Positions 25,384 to 33,644 of a stretch of DNA of 64,000 bases are shown here, one piece after another (the stretch's first letter is position 1; every line of letters starts with the position of its first letter). Under the pieces are notes generated by a model. That model saw nothing but the letters and a program-made list of their open reading frames with translations, did no database searches and was not told where the DNA came from. Position numbers and translations under genes: made by a program. The DNA is from Clostridia bacterium. Lineage in GTDB: Bacteria; Bacillota; Clostridia; Christensenellales; Borkfalkiaceae. The DNA is taken from NCBI GenBank assembly GCA_017415505.1, contig JAFQGG010000007.1, forward strand, positions 21,633 through 85,632, given 5' to 3'.

Positions 25384-26274
25384 ATGTTCGGTTACGTTCG
25401 TGCGGATACGCCGTATCTGTATATTAAAGACGATACGCTTTACAAAGCGATGTATTGCGGGTTATGCAAGGGGATAGCCGAGTCGTGCGGGCACGCCGCG
25501 CGCATGGGGCTTTCCTACGACGTTACCTTTCTTTCGGTAATTTTGCATAATATCGCGGGCATTGACGTAAAAATAGAAAAGTCGCATTGTTTGACGCATT
25601 GTATTCGCTCGCGTATGATGGCGGAAACGGACGAGCTTACCCGTATGCTCGGCGCGCTCAATACCGCGCTCGTGTATTATAAATATACGGACGATATCGC
25701 GGACGGGGATAGGGGCAAGGGCAAACGGCTTTGGTTCAAAAAGGGCTTTGCCCGCGCGAAAAAGAAGTATCCGCAAGTGGTTGAAATCGTCAAAAATAAT
25801 TTGGCTAGCCAAGAAACGGTCGAACGCGCGCGCGTAGCGAGCGTGGATAGGGCGGCGGACGCCACGGCGAATATCTTAAAGGAAGTTTCCGATTTGGCTT
25901 TGGGCGAGAAAGCGAACGAGTATACGCGCAATCTTTTTTATTCGATCGGGAAATGGATATATCTTATCGACGCGCTCGACGATTACGATAAGGACAAAAA
26001 GAAGGGCGCGTACAATCCGTTCGAACTTTGCTACGGCGCGGAAAATTTGCGCGCTTTGGTGACGGGCAAACACGGCGAGGACGTGAAATTCGTGTTTTAC
26101 GCGATTTTTTACGATATTCGCGAAAATCTTGCCCATATCGATTTTGCGTTTAACAGGGATTTGTCCGACAACATTTTGCTTCGCGGTTTGCCGACGACGA
26201 CCAAGCGGATTATGGAAGGCTGTGGGTGCGAAAAAGGGAATAGAAGCCGTGGAACGGCAAATACTGATAAATAA
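25384..26274 (+). CDS. DUF5685-family protein
   Basis: 296 residues beginning MFGYVRADTPYLYIKD and YKAMYCGLC, with conserved Cys pairs (YCGLCKG, HCLTHC) and a mainly helical body (VTFLSVILHNI, DALDDYDKDKKKGAYNPF). The DDYDKD motif is a likely metal- or phosphate-binding acidic cluster. The end is Cys-bearing (EGCGCEKGN). Function of the family is not established. It is followed after 39 bp by a J-domain protein, a pairing I believe recurs in Clostridia. Confidence 0.8.
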   Translation: MFGYVRADTPYLYIKDDTLYKAMYCGLCKGIAESCGHAARMGLSYDVTFLSVILHNIAGIDVKIEKSHCLTHCIRSRMMAETDELTRMLGALNTALVYYKYTDDIADGDRGKGKRLWFKKGFARAKKKYPQVVEIVKNNLASQETVERARVASVDRAADATANILKEVSDLALGEKANEYTRNLFYSIGKWIYLIDALDDYDKDKKKGAYNPFELCYGAENLRALVTGKHGEDVKFVFYAIFYDIRENLAHIDFAFNRDLSDNILLRGLPTTTKRIMEGCGCEKGNRSRGTANTDK

Positions 26275-26313
26275 TAATATACCGCGAACGGTTGGCGCGG
26301 ATTGGGAGAAAAC

Positions 26314-26937
26314 ATGAAAGAATATTACGAACTTCTCGGTTTGGACGAGAACGCAACGGACGAAGAAATTGAAAAACGCTATCAAGAATTGAAAGCAAAG
26401 TATAGCGAAGAGAGATGGCAAGACGGGGAAGCGGGCAACGAAGCGGCGAGAATGCTCACGAAAATCGACGTGGCGTACCGTGAAATTACGAGCGGTCGCA
26501 AACAGCAAAACAAGAATACGGGCGGTGAGAGCGCGCTCGAAGAGGTTTCCCGTTTGCTCAAAGAGGATAAACTCTCTCAGGCGCAAGCGATTTTGGACGA
26601 TTTTAACGAAAGAAACGCCGAATGGCATTATTTGCAGGCGGTTATTTTCTATAAAAAGAATTGGACGAACGATTCGAAAAAACAGCTGGAAATCGCGATT
26701 GAAATGGACCCCGATAACGTGAAATATCGTAACGCGTACGGCAAAATGAACGCGAAAACGGAGTACGAAAAACAAAACGCGCATAAGGAACAACACTCGC
26801 AAAATCCGTACTCGAACGGTATGCCCATGGACGAAGAGGAACAAATGGGCGGAAACGCGTGCTCGCAATGCGCGTCGTGTTGTTACACCACCCTTTGCTT
26901 GAACTGCCTGTTTAACTGCTGTTGCGGTTGCCGTTAG
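26314..26937 (+). CDS. Degenerate J-domain protein with Cys-rich tail
   Basis: Start at 26314 (GGGAG 7 bp upstream). 207 residues. Residues 1-60 align with a DnaJ J domain (YYELLGLDENATDEEIEKRYQELK) but the HPD tripeptide needed to stimulate DnaK is replaced (KYSEERW). Residues 75-130 resemble TPR-like helices. The end is a Cys-rich tail (CSQCASCC..CCCGCR) with 11 Cys in under 30 residues, like metal-binding or palmitoylated tails. It probably acts with the adjacent DUF5685 protein; role unknown. Confidence 0.75.
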   Translation: MKEYYELLGLDENATDEEIEKRYQELKAKYSEERWQDGEAGNEAARMLTKIDVAYREITSGRKQQNKNTGGESALEEVSRLLKEDKLSQAQAILDDFNERNAEWHYLQAVIFYKKNWTNDSKKQLEIAIEMDPDNVKYRNAYGKMNAKTEYEKQNAHKEQHSQNPYSNGMPMDEEEQMGGNACSQCASCCYTTLCLNCLFNCCCGCR

Positions 26938-26942
26938 GGGAG

Positions 26943-27467
26943 ATGAAAAAGTTTTCCGCTTACGAAATCGCGCTTTCAGCGCTGTCCAGCGCCATAGCGA
27001 CTATATTTTTGACGGTGGGTATCTATTCGGAAATACTTCTTTTCACGGGGTATTTGTTCGCGTGCGTCGCGTTGATGCTACCGCTTGCCAAACAAAGTTG
27101 GGCAGGGTACGCGCTCGCGTACTTATCCACTTGTTTGTTGACGCTTATATTCGGGTCGTTCCGATTTTGGGAATTGCTCCCGTTTATTATGTTTTTCGGC
27201 TTGCACCCGCTCGTGAACGAGTTGCAGTTAAAGACGAAAATCAACCGTTGGTTGGCGTGCTTTTTGAAAGCGCTGTGGTTTGACGGTACGGTGTATTTGG
27301 CTTGGAAAGTGGTATTTGCAATCACCACTTCCATTCCGTTTATCGATACGTATATATTGCCCATAATTTTCGTGGGCGGAACGCTCTTTTTCGTGTTGTA
27401 CGATTACCTCGCGTATAGATGGCGGGATCTCGTCAACGCGCTCGTGAAACGGGTGGGGAAAAAGTAA
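26943..27467 (+). CDS. Five-TM membrane protein, ECF S-component-like topology
   Basis: Start at 26943 with AGGGGAG just upstream. 174 residues, about five TM helices (IALSALSSAIATIFLTVG; ILLFTGYLFACVALMLPLA; YLSTCLLTLIFG). The first helix style recalls ECF-transporter S components, but no known substrate signature is visible. It overlaps no neighbour: 5 bp after the J-domain gene and 12 bp before rlmD. Confidence 0.6.
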   Translation: MKKFSAYEIALSALSSAIATIFLTVGIYSEILLFTGYLFACVALMLPLAKQSWAGYALAYLSTCLLTLIFGSFRFWELLPFIMFFGLHPLVNELQLKTKINRWLACFLKALWFDGTVYLAWKVVFAITTSIPFIDTYILPIIFVGGTLFFVLYDYLAYRWRDLVNALVKRVGKK

Positions 27468-27479
27468 GGAGTAAAGTCT

Positions 27480-29216
27480 ATGACGAAAAACGAAAGCATT
27501 TGCGCGATCACCGAGGGAATCGGCTCGAACGGCGAGGGAATTATCAGGCACGAAGGGGTAACTTTTTTCGTGCCTGCTTGTTTACCGGGCGAAAAAGTTC
27601 GATTTAAGGTGTTAAAAGTTAAAGGGAATATCGGCTACGGAAAGTTAGAAGAAGTGCTTACGCCCGCCGAGGAACGCGCGCGGGCGAAATGCCCCGTGTT
27701 TTTGCGTTGCGGGGGGTGCTGTTTGCAACATTTGGACTACCGCGCACAGCTCGTACATAAAAGCGGGGTGGTGAGAGATTCTCTTCGGAAAATCGGCGGA
27801 ATTCGAATGGAAGTGCCGACGGCGGTCGCCTGCGATTTCCCTTACGGGTACCGTAATAAGTTGCAAATGCCCGTGGGCGTGGATAAAGAGGGGAAAACGG
27901 TCGTTGGGTTTTACGCCGAACGCTCGCACCGTATCGTGCCCGTTTCCGCTTGCGCCATTCACCCCGCTTGGGCGGAAGATTGGATTGCCACGGTGAAACG
28001 GTACTTGGAAGAGTGCGCGGTAAAGGGCTACGACGAGGAGAAAAAGACGGGCGCGGTTCGGCATATCGTTGCAAGGGAAATCGGCGGGAATTTTATTTTC
28101 ACGCTCGTTACGGCGAAACGGAAACTCCCGAATTTGCCGTATTTTATCGGACTGCTGTCCGAGAAATTTTCCTCCTTTTCACTCTATATCAATTTCAACG
28201 ATAAGGATACCAACGTCATCTTCGGCGAGGAGTTTCAACTCGTACACGGTACGGGCTTTTTCGAGGCGGAGGAGCAAGGAATACGCTACGAGGCAGGTCC
28301 TATCACCTTCTTGCAAGTGAATGAAAATATGCGTACGAAACTGTATAAAGACGCGCTTGAAACGGTCACGGGCGAGGGCGACGAGGTGGTAATCGACGCC
28401 TATTCGGGCGGAGGACTGTTGACGGCAATGATCGCCAAGCGCGCCAAGCGAGCGTACGGAATCGAGCTGGAAAAAGAAGCTTCCGCTTGCGCGGATAAAC
28501 TCAAAGCGAAAAACGGCTTGGAGAATATGACGAATATTTGCGGGTTCGTGGAAGAAAAACTCGCGGGCGTGTTGGAAAAGGAAAAAGGGGAAAAACTGCG
28601 CTTGATATTAGACCCGCCCCGCGCGGGGATTGCTCGGAGCGTGACGAAAGCGCTTTTGCAAAGCGGGATTGAAAAATTAACGCTGATAAGCTGTAATCCC
28701 GCCACTCTCGCAAGGGATTTGGGCTTACTTACGGGAAGACTCACGGAAAACGAAAAAGGGGAACTTGTAAAAAATCCCGCGTACGAAAACGCGGGCGAGA
28801 GCGAAACTTTGCCCGGGTATTACGCAATCGAAAAAATTCAACCATACGACATGTTTCCTCAAACCAAACACGTGGAGACATTAGTCGTCCTTTCCCACAA
28901 AAAACCTACTATCAATTTAGAAGTGGCTCTTGATTTTGAAAATAGTGAGATTAAAAAATCGCTTGTTGACCTTGAAACCCGTGTAAAATCAAAGGAAACC
29001 GTTAGGGTGACCTACAAGATAATTCAAGAGTATATCGAAGAAAAATACGGTTTTAAGGTTCATACAGCGTATATCGCAGAAGTGAAGCGAGAGCTTGGTT
29101 TACCGATGTATGATGCTCCAAATGCGGTAGAGGAATTGAAAAAGCCTCGTCAGCATCCGACGGAGAAAATGGTGGAAGCAATAAAAGCCGCGCTCAAGTA
29201 TTTTGAAATTATTTAA
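27480..29216 (+). CDS. rlmD: 23S rRNA (uracil-1939-C5)-methyltransferase with an element-derived C-terminal tail
   Basis: 578 residues. TRAM domain (1-60), 4Fe-4S cysteines C71, C77 and C80 (CPVFLRCGGCC), the SAM-binding core (DAYSGGGLL) and catalytic Cys in SCNPATLARD. It methylates U1939 of 23S rRNA (or another uracil in paralogues). From about V465 (VETLVVLSHKK) the remaining 114 residues are a tail with a winged-helix look (YGFKVHTAYIAEVKRELGLPMYD). A homologous tail sits on the recombinase 25.5 kb away. Base composition shifts to AT-rich at that point. The insertion kept the gene open by supplying a new 3' end. Confidence 0.95.
   Translation: MTKNESICAITEGIGSNGEGIIRHEGVTFFVPACLPGEKVRFKVLKVKGNIGYGKLEEVLTPAEERARAKCPVFLRCGGCCLQHLDYRAQLVHKSGVVRDSLRKIGGIRMEVPTAVACDFPYGYRNKLQMPVGVDKEGKTVVGFYAERSHRIVPVSACAIHPAWAEDWIATVKRYLEECAVKGYDEEKKTGAVRHIVAREIGGNFIFTLVTAKRKLPNLPYFIGLLSEKFSSFSLYINFNDKDTNVIFGEEFQLVHGTGFFEAEEQGIRYEAGPITFLQVNENMRTKLYKDALETVTGEGDEVVIDAYSGGGLLTAMIAKRAKRAYGIELEKEASACADKLKAKNGLENMTNICGFVEEKLAGVLEKEKGEKLRLILDPPRAGIARSVTKALLQSGIEKLTLISCNPATLARDLGLLTGRLTENEKGELVKNPAYENAGESETLPGYYAIEKIQPYDMFPQTKHVETLVVLSHKKPTINLEVALDFENSEIKKSLVDLETRVKSKETVRVTYKIIQEYIEEKYGFKVHTAYIAEVKRELGLPMYDAPNAVEELKKPRQHPTEKMVEAIKAALKYFEII
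28875..28903 (+). other. Left attachment junction (attL)
   Basis: Within rlmD codons V465 onward: GAGAC (28875-28879), TTAGT (28881-28885), and CTTTCCCACAAAAA (28890-28903), matching the right junction. The crossover is most likely at or next to GAGAC, where composition changes; the exact dinucleotide cannot be fixed from one copy. Confidence 0.7.
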
Positions 29217-29231
29217 GGCGGCATAAAAAAA

Positions 29232-29255
29232 GGCGGGGTGGTATTCCACTCCGCC
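29232..29255 (-). terminator. Terminator at the left end of the element
   Basis: GGCGGGGTGG / CCACTCCGCC stem with a 4-nt loop. On the minus strand a T-run follows, so it ends the leftward operon; it can also back up the end of rlmD. Confidence 0.85.
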
Positions 29256-29272
29256 GAATGTTTTATTAGCGA

Positions 29273-29530
29273 TTATTTGATATAATACGTTTCACTGATA
29301 AGCAAGTCAATCAAATCGGGCATTACGTCCGATTTTTCTTTTCCGTTGCAATACTCACGCATTTCCACGGGACTATCTTTATACACTCTAAAAAGGGCGT
29401 ATTCAATCAATTTTGCGACGTCTTCGTCTTTCGTGGTAGTTTCATTGATACAATAAATTGCGCTCAAAATAGCGTGAATTTCATAAGTATGGCGCATTCG
29501 TTTTTTCTTGTTTGTATAATCGCCTTTCAT
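29273..29530 (-). CDS. Small protein of unknown function, last gene of the leftward operon
   Basis: 85 residues, Lys-rich start then an acidic helical body (AILSAIYCINETTTKDEDVAKLIEYALFRVY). A Shine-Dalgarno-like AAGGAAG lies upstream. No recognised domain. It ends just before the terminator. Confidence 0.55.
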   Translation of the reverse strand: MKGDYTNKKKRMRHTYEIHAILSAIYCINETTTKDEDVAKLIEYALFRVYKDSPVEMREYCNGKEKSDVMPDLIDLLISETYYIK

Positions 29531-29556
29531 TGTTTAACTTCCTTTAAGGGTAAGAC

Positions 29557-29862
29557 TTAATCGTCTTTTTTAATATTTTCGCTTAACCATTGTATAAGTG
29601 ATAGCTGCATAGAATGGATAGTAGTATGAGTGAAACCCATTTCGCTTGCTATATCTTCTTGAGTATATCCTTTTAAATATCTCAGTACGTAAAGATGATA
29701 TAATCTAATCGGGGCCGATTTCATTACGTTATTGTATTTTTCCATTAAAGATACAATATCGTTCGCGATAAAATCATCGAAATAAGGGTTAAGAGCATAC
29801 TTTCTAACCGAGTAGTATTTGATGTTTTCTAAATCGGTTTTAATGATGCTTTCTTTTAACAT
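29557..29862 (-). CDS. Sigma-70 region-4-like HTH protein
   Basis: 101 residues; the C-terminal half has the region 4 pattern (YVLRYLKGYTQEDIASEMGFTHTTIHSMQLSLIQWL). No region 2 is seen, so it may be a phage-type late activator or an ArpU/RinA-like regulator rather than a full sigma factor. AAGGAAGG lies 6 bp before the ATG. It is a candidate controller of element genes. Confidence 0.7.
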   Translation of the reverse strand: MLKESIIKTDLENIKYYSVRKYALNPYFDDFIANDIVSLMEKYNNVMKSAPIRLYHLYVLRYLKGYTQEDIASEMGFTHTTIHSMQLSLIQWLSENIKKDD

Positions 29863-29865
29863 TGT

Positions 29866-30156
29866 TTACCTTCCTTTATGTGGTCTATAATGTCTTCCGT
29901 TGATGGAAATAACACCGTCTTCTTTTTTTACACGACCTTTCATGCAGGCTCGAAGAATATAGCAATCCCCATCGGGATCTGCTTTGGGAATATTGCCATC
30001 GTCGAATTGGGTAGAATCGGTTCCTTCCAAAATTGAACATTTGGAAATGATGTCACCGATAAAATCCGAGATTTGCTCATATTGATTTACACTATCAATA
30101 ATGAACGAGATGTCGTGTTCGCGAGAGTAAGCCGTAATTCTAAAATAAGTTTTCAT
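29866..30156 (-). CDS. Small unknown protein
   Basis: Start at 30156 (MKTYFRITAYSREHDI) is chosen for AAGGAG 9 bp upstream. 96 residues. The short end RACMKGRVKKEDGVISINGRHYRP suggests a small beta domain. No family recognised. It overlaps the end of the DUF6809-like gene by 17 bp. Confidence 0.55.
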   Translation of the reverse strand: MKTYFRITAYSREHDISFIIDSVNQYEQISDFIGDIISKCSILEGTDSTQFDDGNIPKADPDGDCYILRACMKGRVKKEDGVISINGRHYRPHKGR

Positions 30157-30427
30157 ATTCATTCTCCTTAATATCATCATCATTGCAGCATTCCATCATT
30201 AAACGGATTGCTATTTTAAAGCCTTTTTTGAAGTAATAACCACATTCTTCAGCCATACGGTTGCCGTAAGTATCTACGAATTTTTCAAACAGTTCAAATT
30301 CTTCTTTCGTTAAAAGTGCTTGAAGCATTTCGTAAAGGTTATCTTCTTTCTCAGAAGCTTTGGTGGGTGGGTTGCATTCATTTTGACGTAAGTCTAAATG
30401 ATAGAAATAATTAAGAAAAGATTTCAT
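30140..30427 (-). CDS. DUF6809-like small protein
   Basis: 95 residues. The segment LLTKEEFELFEKFVDTYG..MAEECGYYFKKGFKIAIRLMME resembles the DUF6809 family common on Firmicute mobile elements ('FxxGFxxGxRLMxE'). Role unknown. It lies 12 bp downstream of the PcfJ-like gene in the same operon. Confidence 0.6.
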   Translation of the reverse strand: MKSFLNYFYHLDLRQNECNPPTKASEKEDNLYEMLQALLTKEEFELFEKFVDTYGNRMAEECGYYFKKGFKIAIRLMMECCNDDDIKENEYENLF

Positions 30428-30439
30428 ATTGAGCCTCCT

Positions 30440-31798
30440 TTAAGCTGCAATTTTTTGTACTTTTTTATTTGCGTTAGGCAACCATTCATTTTCAACGAAT
30501 TGCATAACATTGTCTTCGGGTTTAGAGTTGTTCTTTGCATAACACTGTAAAACTTTCTTGGATGAGGGACTATATTCAAAAGTAACGAAGGGCGTTTCTA
30601 ATTCGTTTATCCTACGGATAAAGAAAATAATAGTTTCACCGCGTGACATTTTTTTGTCGTAAGTACCACTTCCAACGCAGTGGTGTAAGGCTTTGCCTTC
30701 AGCTTCTAAATCAGCGGGATTTTTGGCTATTAAAACGGCGAAATCGGCGTTGGTTGAACAATGAGTCAAGGACGAATATTTCTTCACGATTTTGGCGAAA
30801 CCACGCACGATTTTTCTTTGCTCAATACGCATTAACCGTTGACGTTCTTTATCCGCTTTTTCTTGCTCGATTTTACGTCGCGTGTACATTTCTTCTGCGC
30901 GTAAATCGTGCCAGAATCTAAAATCACGAGGGAAGCGATTTCTATCTAACGTTAAGTCGATATTTAAGTATCTACAAGCGTGAATATAGTCGCTGTATAA
31001 AGAATAACTTGCTTTTTCTTTGTCGAGATAATGAAAAAAGCGTTTAAATTCCTTAGGGGAAATAACGCTTTTAATGGTTTTATAATAGTAATCGGTTATT
31101 AAGCCTTTTTTGCGTTCGGCAAACGCTTGAACTTCCTGCAAGGGGAGTTTTTTCTTATATGCTTCTAATAGTGCGTCGCAGTAATAACGACCATTTTCCA
31201 TTTTCTTATCATAATTCGCCATGAGCCATTTATGAAAGGCTTTATCTTTTTTAACTTGTTTCAAAATGGTTTTGTTCATAGCGTAGCTGGATAAGCCGCT
31301 TTTGATTAAATATTCGGTTTCAGGGAATTGTTCATAAAGCCGTAAATATTTCAAGATTTCATCGCCGGGAAAGCGTTTGTATTCGCTATATTGATATTCG
31401 GGAAAGCGATCCAAGAAATCAAGATTTATTGTAGGCGCGTACATATCGTAATATTTACCATCGCAGGAATACCAAATTCCGTCTTCCCAATTTTTCTTGC
31501 GAGAGCTGGCTTTTATATCGTGCCAACCGACAACGTAACCACCGACGTAATAAAATTCAACGTCTTTTACGAGGGCGTTTGTAGAGCGAAGTCCATGAAC
31601 GGCAACCTGCTTACAAAACCATTGTTCTTTATAATGCTTCACAGCAACGGTTATTTTGACAAGCTCTTTTTTCCATACTGCAAGATAGGAATAAAAGCGT
31701 GTATTTCCGCAGGGCGTTTTGTAACGGGTTTTATCTTCGCGTTTAATAATAGCGATGATAGATTTAGGAATAGGTTTTACATAATTTTTATCAAGCAT
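30440..31798 (-). CDS. PcfJ-like protein
   Basis: 452 residues; the C-terminal third has the PcfJ signature (EGKALHHCVGSGTYDKKMSRGETIIFFIR, about residues 370-400, and FVTFEYSP). PcfJ is named from the Enterococcus pCF10 conjugative plasmid; molecular function is unknown. It occurs on plasmids, ICEs and phages. A Lys/Arg/Glu-rich coiled coil (about 305-335) precedes the domain. The immediately upstream gene encodes a PcfK-like domain, the usual partner. Confidence 0.88.
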   Translation of the reverse strand: MLDKNYVKPIPKSIIAIIKREDKTRYKTPCGNTRFYSYLAVWKKELVKITVAVKHYKEQWFCKQVAVHGLRSTNALVKDVEFYYVGGYVVGWHDIKASSRKKNWEDGIWYSCDGKYYDMYAPTINLDFLDRFPEYQYSEYKRFPGDEILKYLRLYEQFPETEYLIKSGLSSYAMNKTILKQVKKDKAFHKWLMANYDKKMENGRYYCDALLEAYKKKLPLQEVQAFAERKKGLITDYYYKTIKSVISPKEFKRFFHYLDKEKASYSLYSDYIHACRYLNIDLTLDRNRFPRDFRFWHDLRAEEMYTRRKIEQEKADKERQRLMRIEQRKIVRGFAKIVKKYSSLTHCSTNADFAVLIAKNPADLEAEGKALHHCVGSGTYDKKMSRGETIIFFIRRINELETPFVTFEYSPSSKKVLQCYAKNNSKPEDNVMQFVENEWLPNANKKVQKIAA

Positions 31799-31810
31799 TT
31801 TAAAGCCTCC

Positions 31811-32800
31811 TTATTGGATATTTAACTTGCCATCGAAAAGTTCGTAAAGAATGCATAACGCTTCTTTATCAAACGATTTCATAAGAGCAAGTTCTTCTTC
31901 AAGAATATCAGGTTCATCTTTTTTGATTGTTTCAATGGCAGGTTCTTCTTTTTTAGGAGAATAGATTGTAACGTCTTCACCGTTAACAACAACGAGTAAA
32001 TTTCGTTTAGAGATTTTATCGAAGTATGAATCAGAAGAGTGATAGGGGAAACCAATCATAGGAACGCGATCTTCGAGCCCACAATCTCTTCCCGTTAAAG
32101 TCAAGTCAAGTTCGTTAGAAATTTTAATTGCGTTATCCCCAAAGATTTCATAAAAGTCGCCAAGGCGATAAGCGATTGCATAATCGGGGTATTGCTCTTG
32201 GATTTCCAAATAGCGTTGATAAAGAGGGGAAGTCGATTGCTTAGAAGATTCTTTAGGTAAGATTTCACCCGTTTCTATATCCACGTTTATCTCATTGATT
32301 TCTTCTTGCTCTTCATCTTCGTTTTCATCATCCTTGTCTGTTTTTTCAATAATTTCCGTCTTGAGTTCTTCCTTTTTCTCAATAAGATCAAACAAGGTGA
32401 ATTGAGCAGGTTTATTAGACTGTATAGGCGTTTTTTGAGAAATGGTGGAGGCAGGTACGCGTTGAATTTGTTGAATAACGGGCTTATATTCCGTGCCATC
32501 TTCGTTATAAAGTTTGCCTTCGATGGAATTTTCTTCAAAGTAGTGTATTGCCCAACCAAATACGATGTCAGATTTTACGCAAGCGCTGGATGCTCCTTTA
32601 GTTGCAAGCTTTTTAGCTTCGTTGCAAGCGTAAATCATAAAACCGTTTAAGTCTTTTTTATTGAGCAGTTTTTTACCGTCTTTCTCGATAATAACACCGT
32701 TATTGATTTTTTCGGCAAGAGTGACGCTTACATTCTCTTCCAAGTATTCTTTTAACGCTTCGTGTTCTACACAATTGGTTGCAAGGTTTAATTTAATCAT
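31811..32800 (-). CDS. PcfK-like protein fused to a MutS domain I-like module
   Basis: 329 residues. About 1-100 is PcfK-like (AKKLATKGASSACVKSDIVFGWAIHYFEE). About 105-190 is a low-complexity, Glu-rich linker. About 195-285 matches MutS N-terminal domain I (YRLGDFYEIFGDNAIKISNELDLTLTGRDCGLEDRVPMIGFP), without clamp, ATPase or other MutS domains. Free-standing domain I on Firmicute conjugative elements is known; the function is unsettled. GGAGG precedes the start. Confidence 0.85.
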   Translation of the reverse strand: MIKLNLATNCVEHEALKEYLEENVSVTLAEKINNGVIIEKDGKKLLNKKDLNGFMIYACNEAKKLATKGASSACVKSDIVFGWAIHYFEENSIEGKLYNEDGTEYKPVIQQIQRVPASTISQKTPIQSNKPAQFTLFDLIEKKEELKTEIIEKTDKDDENEDEEQEEINEINVDIETGEILPKESSKQSTSPLYQRYLEIQEQYPDYAIAYRLGDFYEIFGDNAIKISNELDLTLTGRDCGLEDRVPMIGFPYHSSDSYFDKISKRNLLVVVNGEDVTIYSPKKEEPAIETIKKDEPDILEEELALMKSFDKEALCILYELFDGKLNIQ

Positions 32801-33012
32801 TTTCTTTCCTCCTCAATGATTCCATATTTATCGTCTGCGTAATATTGGCAAACGAGGGGATTATAAATGGCGGTGCATTTTACACCGCCATACTGTACTA
32901 TATATGCATTTGGGATTACACGTCCAAATAATGTTTCGTTTTCTAAAAGCGTGATTTCTCTCATTTCACCATTTAACGAATGGATATGCGCCATAACTTT
33001 CATATTTTTCAT
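32797..33012 (-). CDS. Small conserved mobile-element protein
   Basis: Start at 33012 (MKNMKVMAHIHSLNG; GAGGAC upstream). 71 residues. The body EITLLENETLFGRVIPNAYIVQYGGVKCTAIYNP resembles short proteins I associate with Firmicute conjugative elements. It overlaps the PcfK-like start by 4 bp (ATGA), indicating translational coupling. Role unknown. Confidence 0.65.
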   Translation of the reverse strand: MKNMKVMAHIHSLNGEMREITLLENETLFGRVIPNAYIVQYGGVKCTAIYNPLVCQYYADDKYGIIEEERK

Positions 33013-33013
33013 T

Positions 33014-33196
33014 TTAGTCCTCCTGAATAACTTCAAATGTATCAATTTCGGGAATAAGAGCGCATCCGCCCCAAGTCCCATGGATTTGTCCTATATCATC
33101 AACGCGTTCTACAATACCTTCTTTATTTGTATATTGTGGTTCGTGCTTCATTTCAATGATTCGAATTTTCTTTCCAAGCAATTCAATATTTTTCAT
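33014..33196 (-). CDS. DUF4314-like small protein
   Basis: 60 residues: KKIRIIEMKHEPQYTNKEGIVERVDDIGQIHGTWGGCALIP, an SH3-like small beta barrel of the DUF4314 sort found on plasmids and ICEs. The W..CALIP motif is typical. One base separates its stop from the next start. Confidence 0.65.
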   Translation of the reverse strand: MKNIELLGKKIRIIEMKHEPQYTNKEGIVERVDDIGQIHGTWGGCALIPEIDTFEVIQED

Positions 33197-33213
33197 GTTT
33201 ATATCTCCTTTAT

Positions 33214-33618
33214 TTATCCGATTCTTTTAATACCACCGCCGAAGCTTTTCACTACGATGGTTCCAAATTCACTACACCAATCGTCGTCTTTATTCCAGAC
33301 GTATGCAAACGCATAGTGATTATTCTTTTCACTAACAACGTTTCTATCCCATTCTTCTTCGTATGCAGTAACGATGAGGAAGGAATAACATTCACCAAAT
33401 TGCGTAAACTCGTGCGTAATTGCATATACACGGCAATCGTATTCCTTTTCAAGTTCTTTCATTTTAGCTTCAACTTCAGGTTCTTGATACACCCAAAATC
33501 CTCCAAATTGCTCGAAAAAGCATACTTGGTCATTTTTCTCGAAACCATCGATATATGGCTTATAAATGCCAATTTGCTTCATCAGTTCGATTGCTCTTAC
33601 CTTTTGTTTTTTTTTCAT
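33214..33618 (-). CDS. Conserved mobile-element protein of unknown function
   Basis: 134 residues with AAGGAG before the start. Segments YKPYIDGFEKNDQVCFFEQFGGFWVYQEPEVEAKMKELE and YAITHEFTQFGECYSFLIV give an alpha/beta protein often seen beside DUF4314-type genes in Firmicute elements. Function unknown; an antirestriction or DNA-maintenance role would be a guess. Confidence 0.6.
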   Translation of the reverse strand: MKKKQKVRAIELMKQIGIYKPYIDGFEKNDQVCFFEQFGGFWVYQEPEVEAKMKELEKEYDCRVYAITHEFTQFGECYSFLIVTAYEEEWDRNVVSEKNNHYAFAYVWNKDDDWCSEFGTIVVKSFGGGIKRIG

Positions 33619-33644
33619 AGTTTTGTTCTCCTTAAAATAGATTT

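Noticed and set aside
31391-31825. 144-codon plus-strand frame antisense to the PcfJ-like gene
   Set aside because: Overlaps a certain gene; no ribosome site and no domain.
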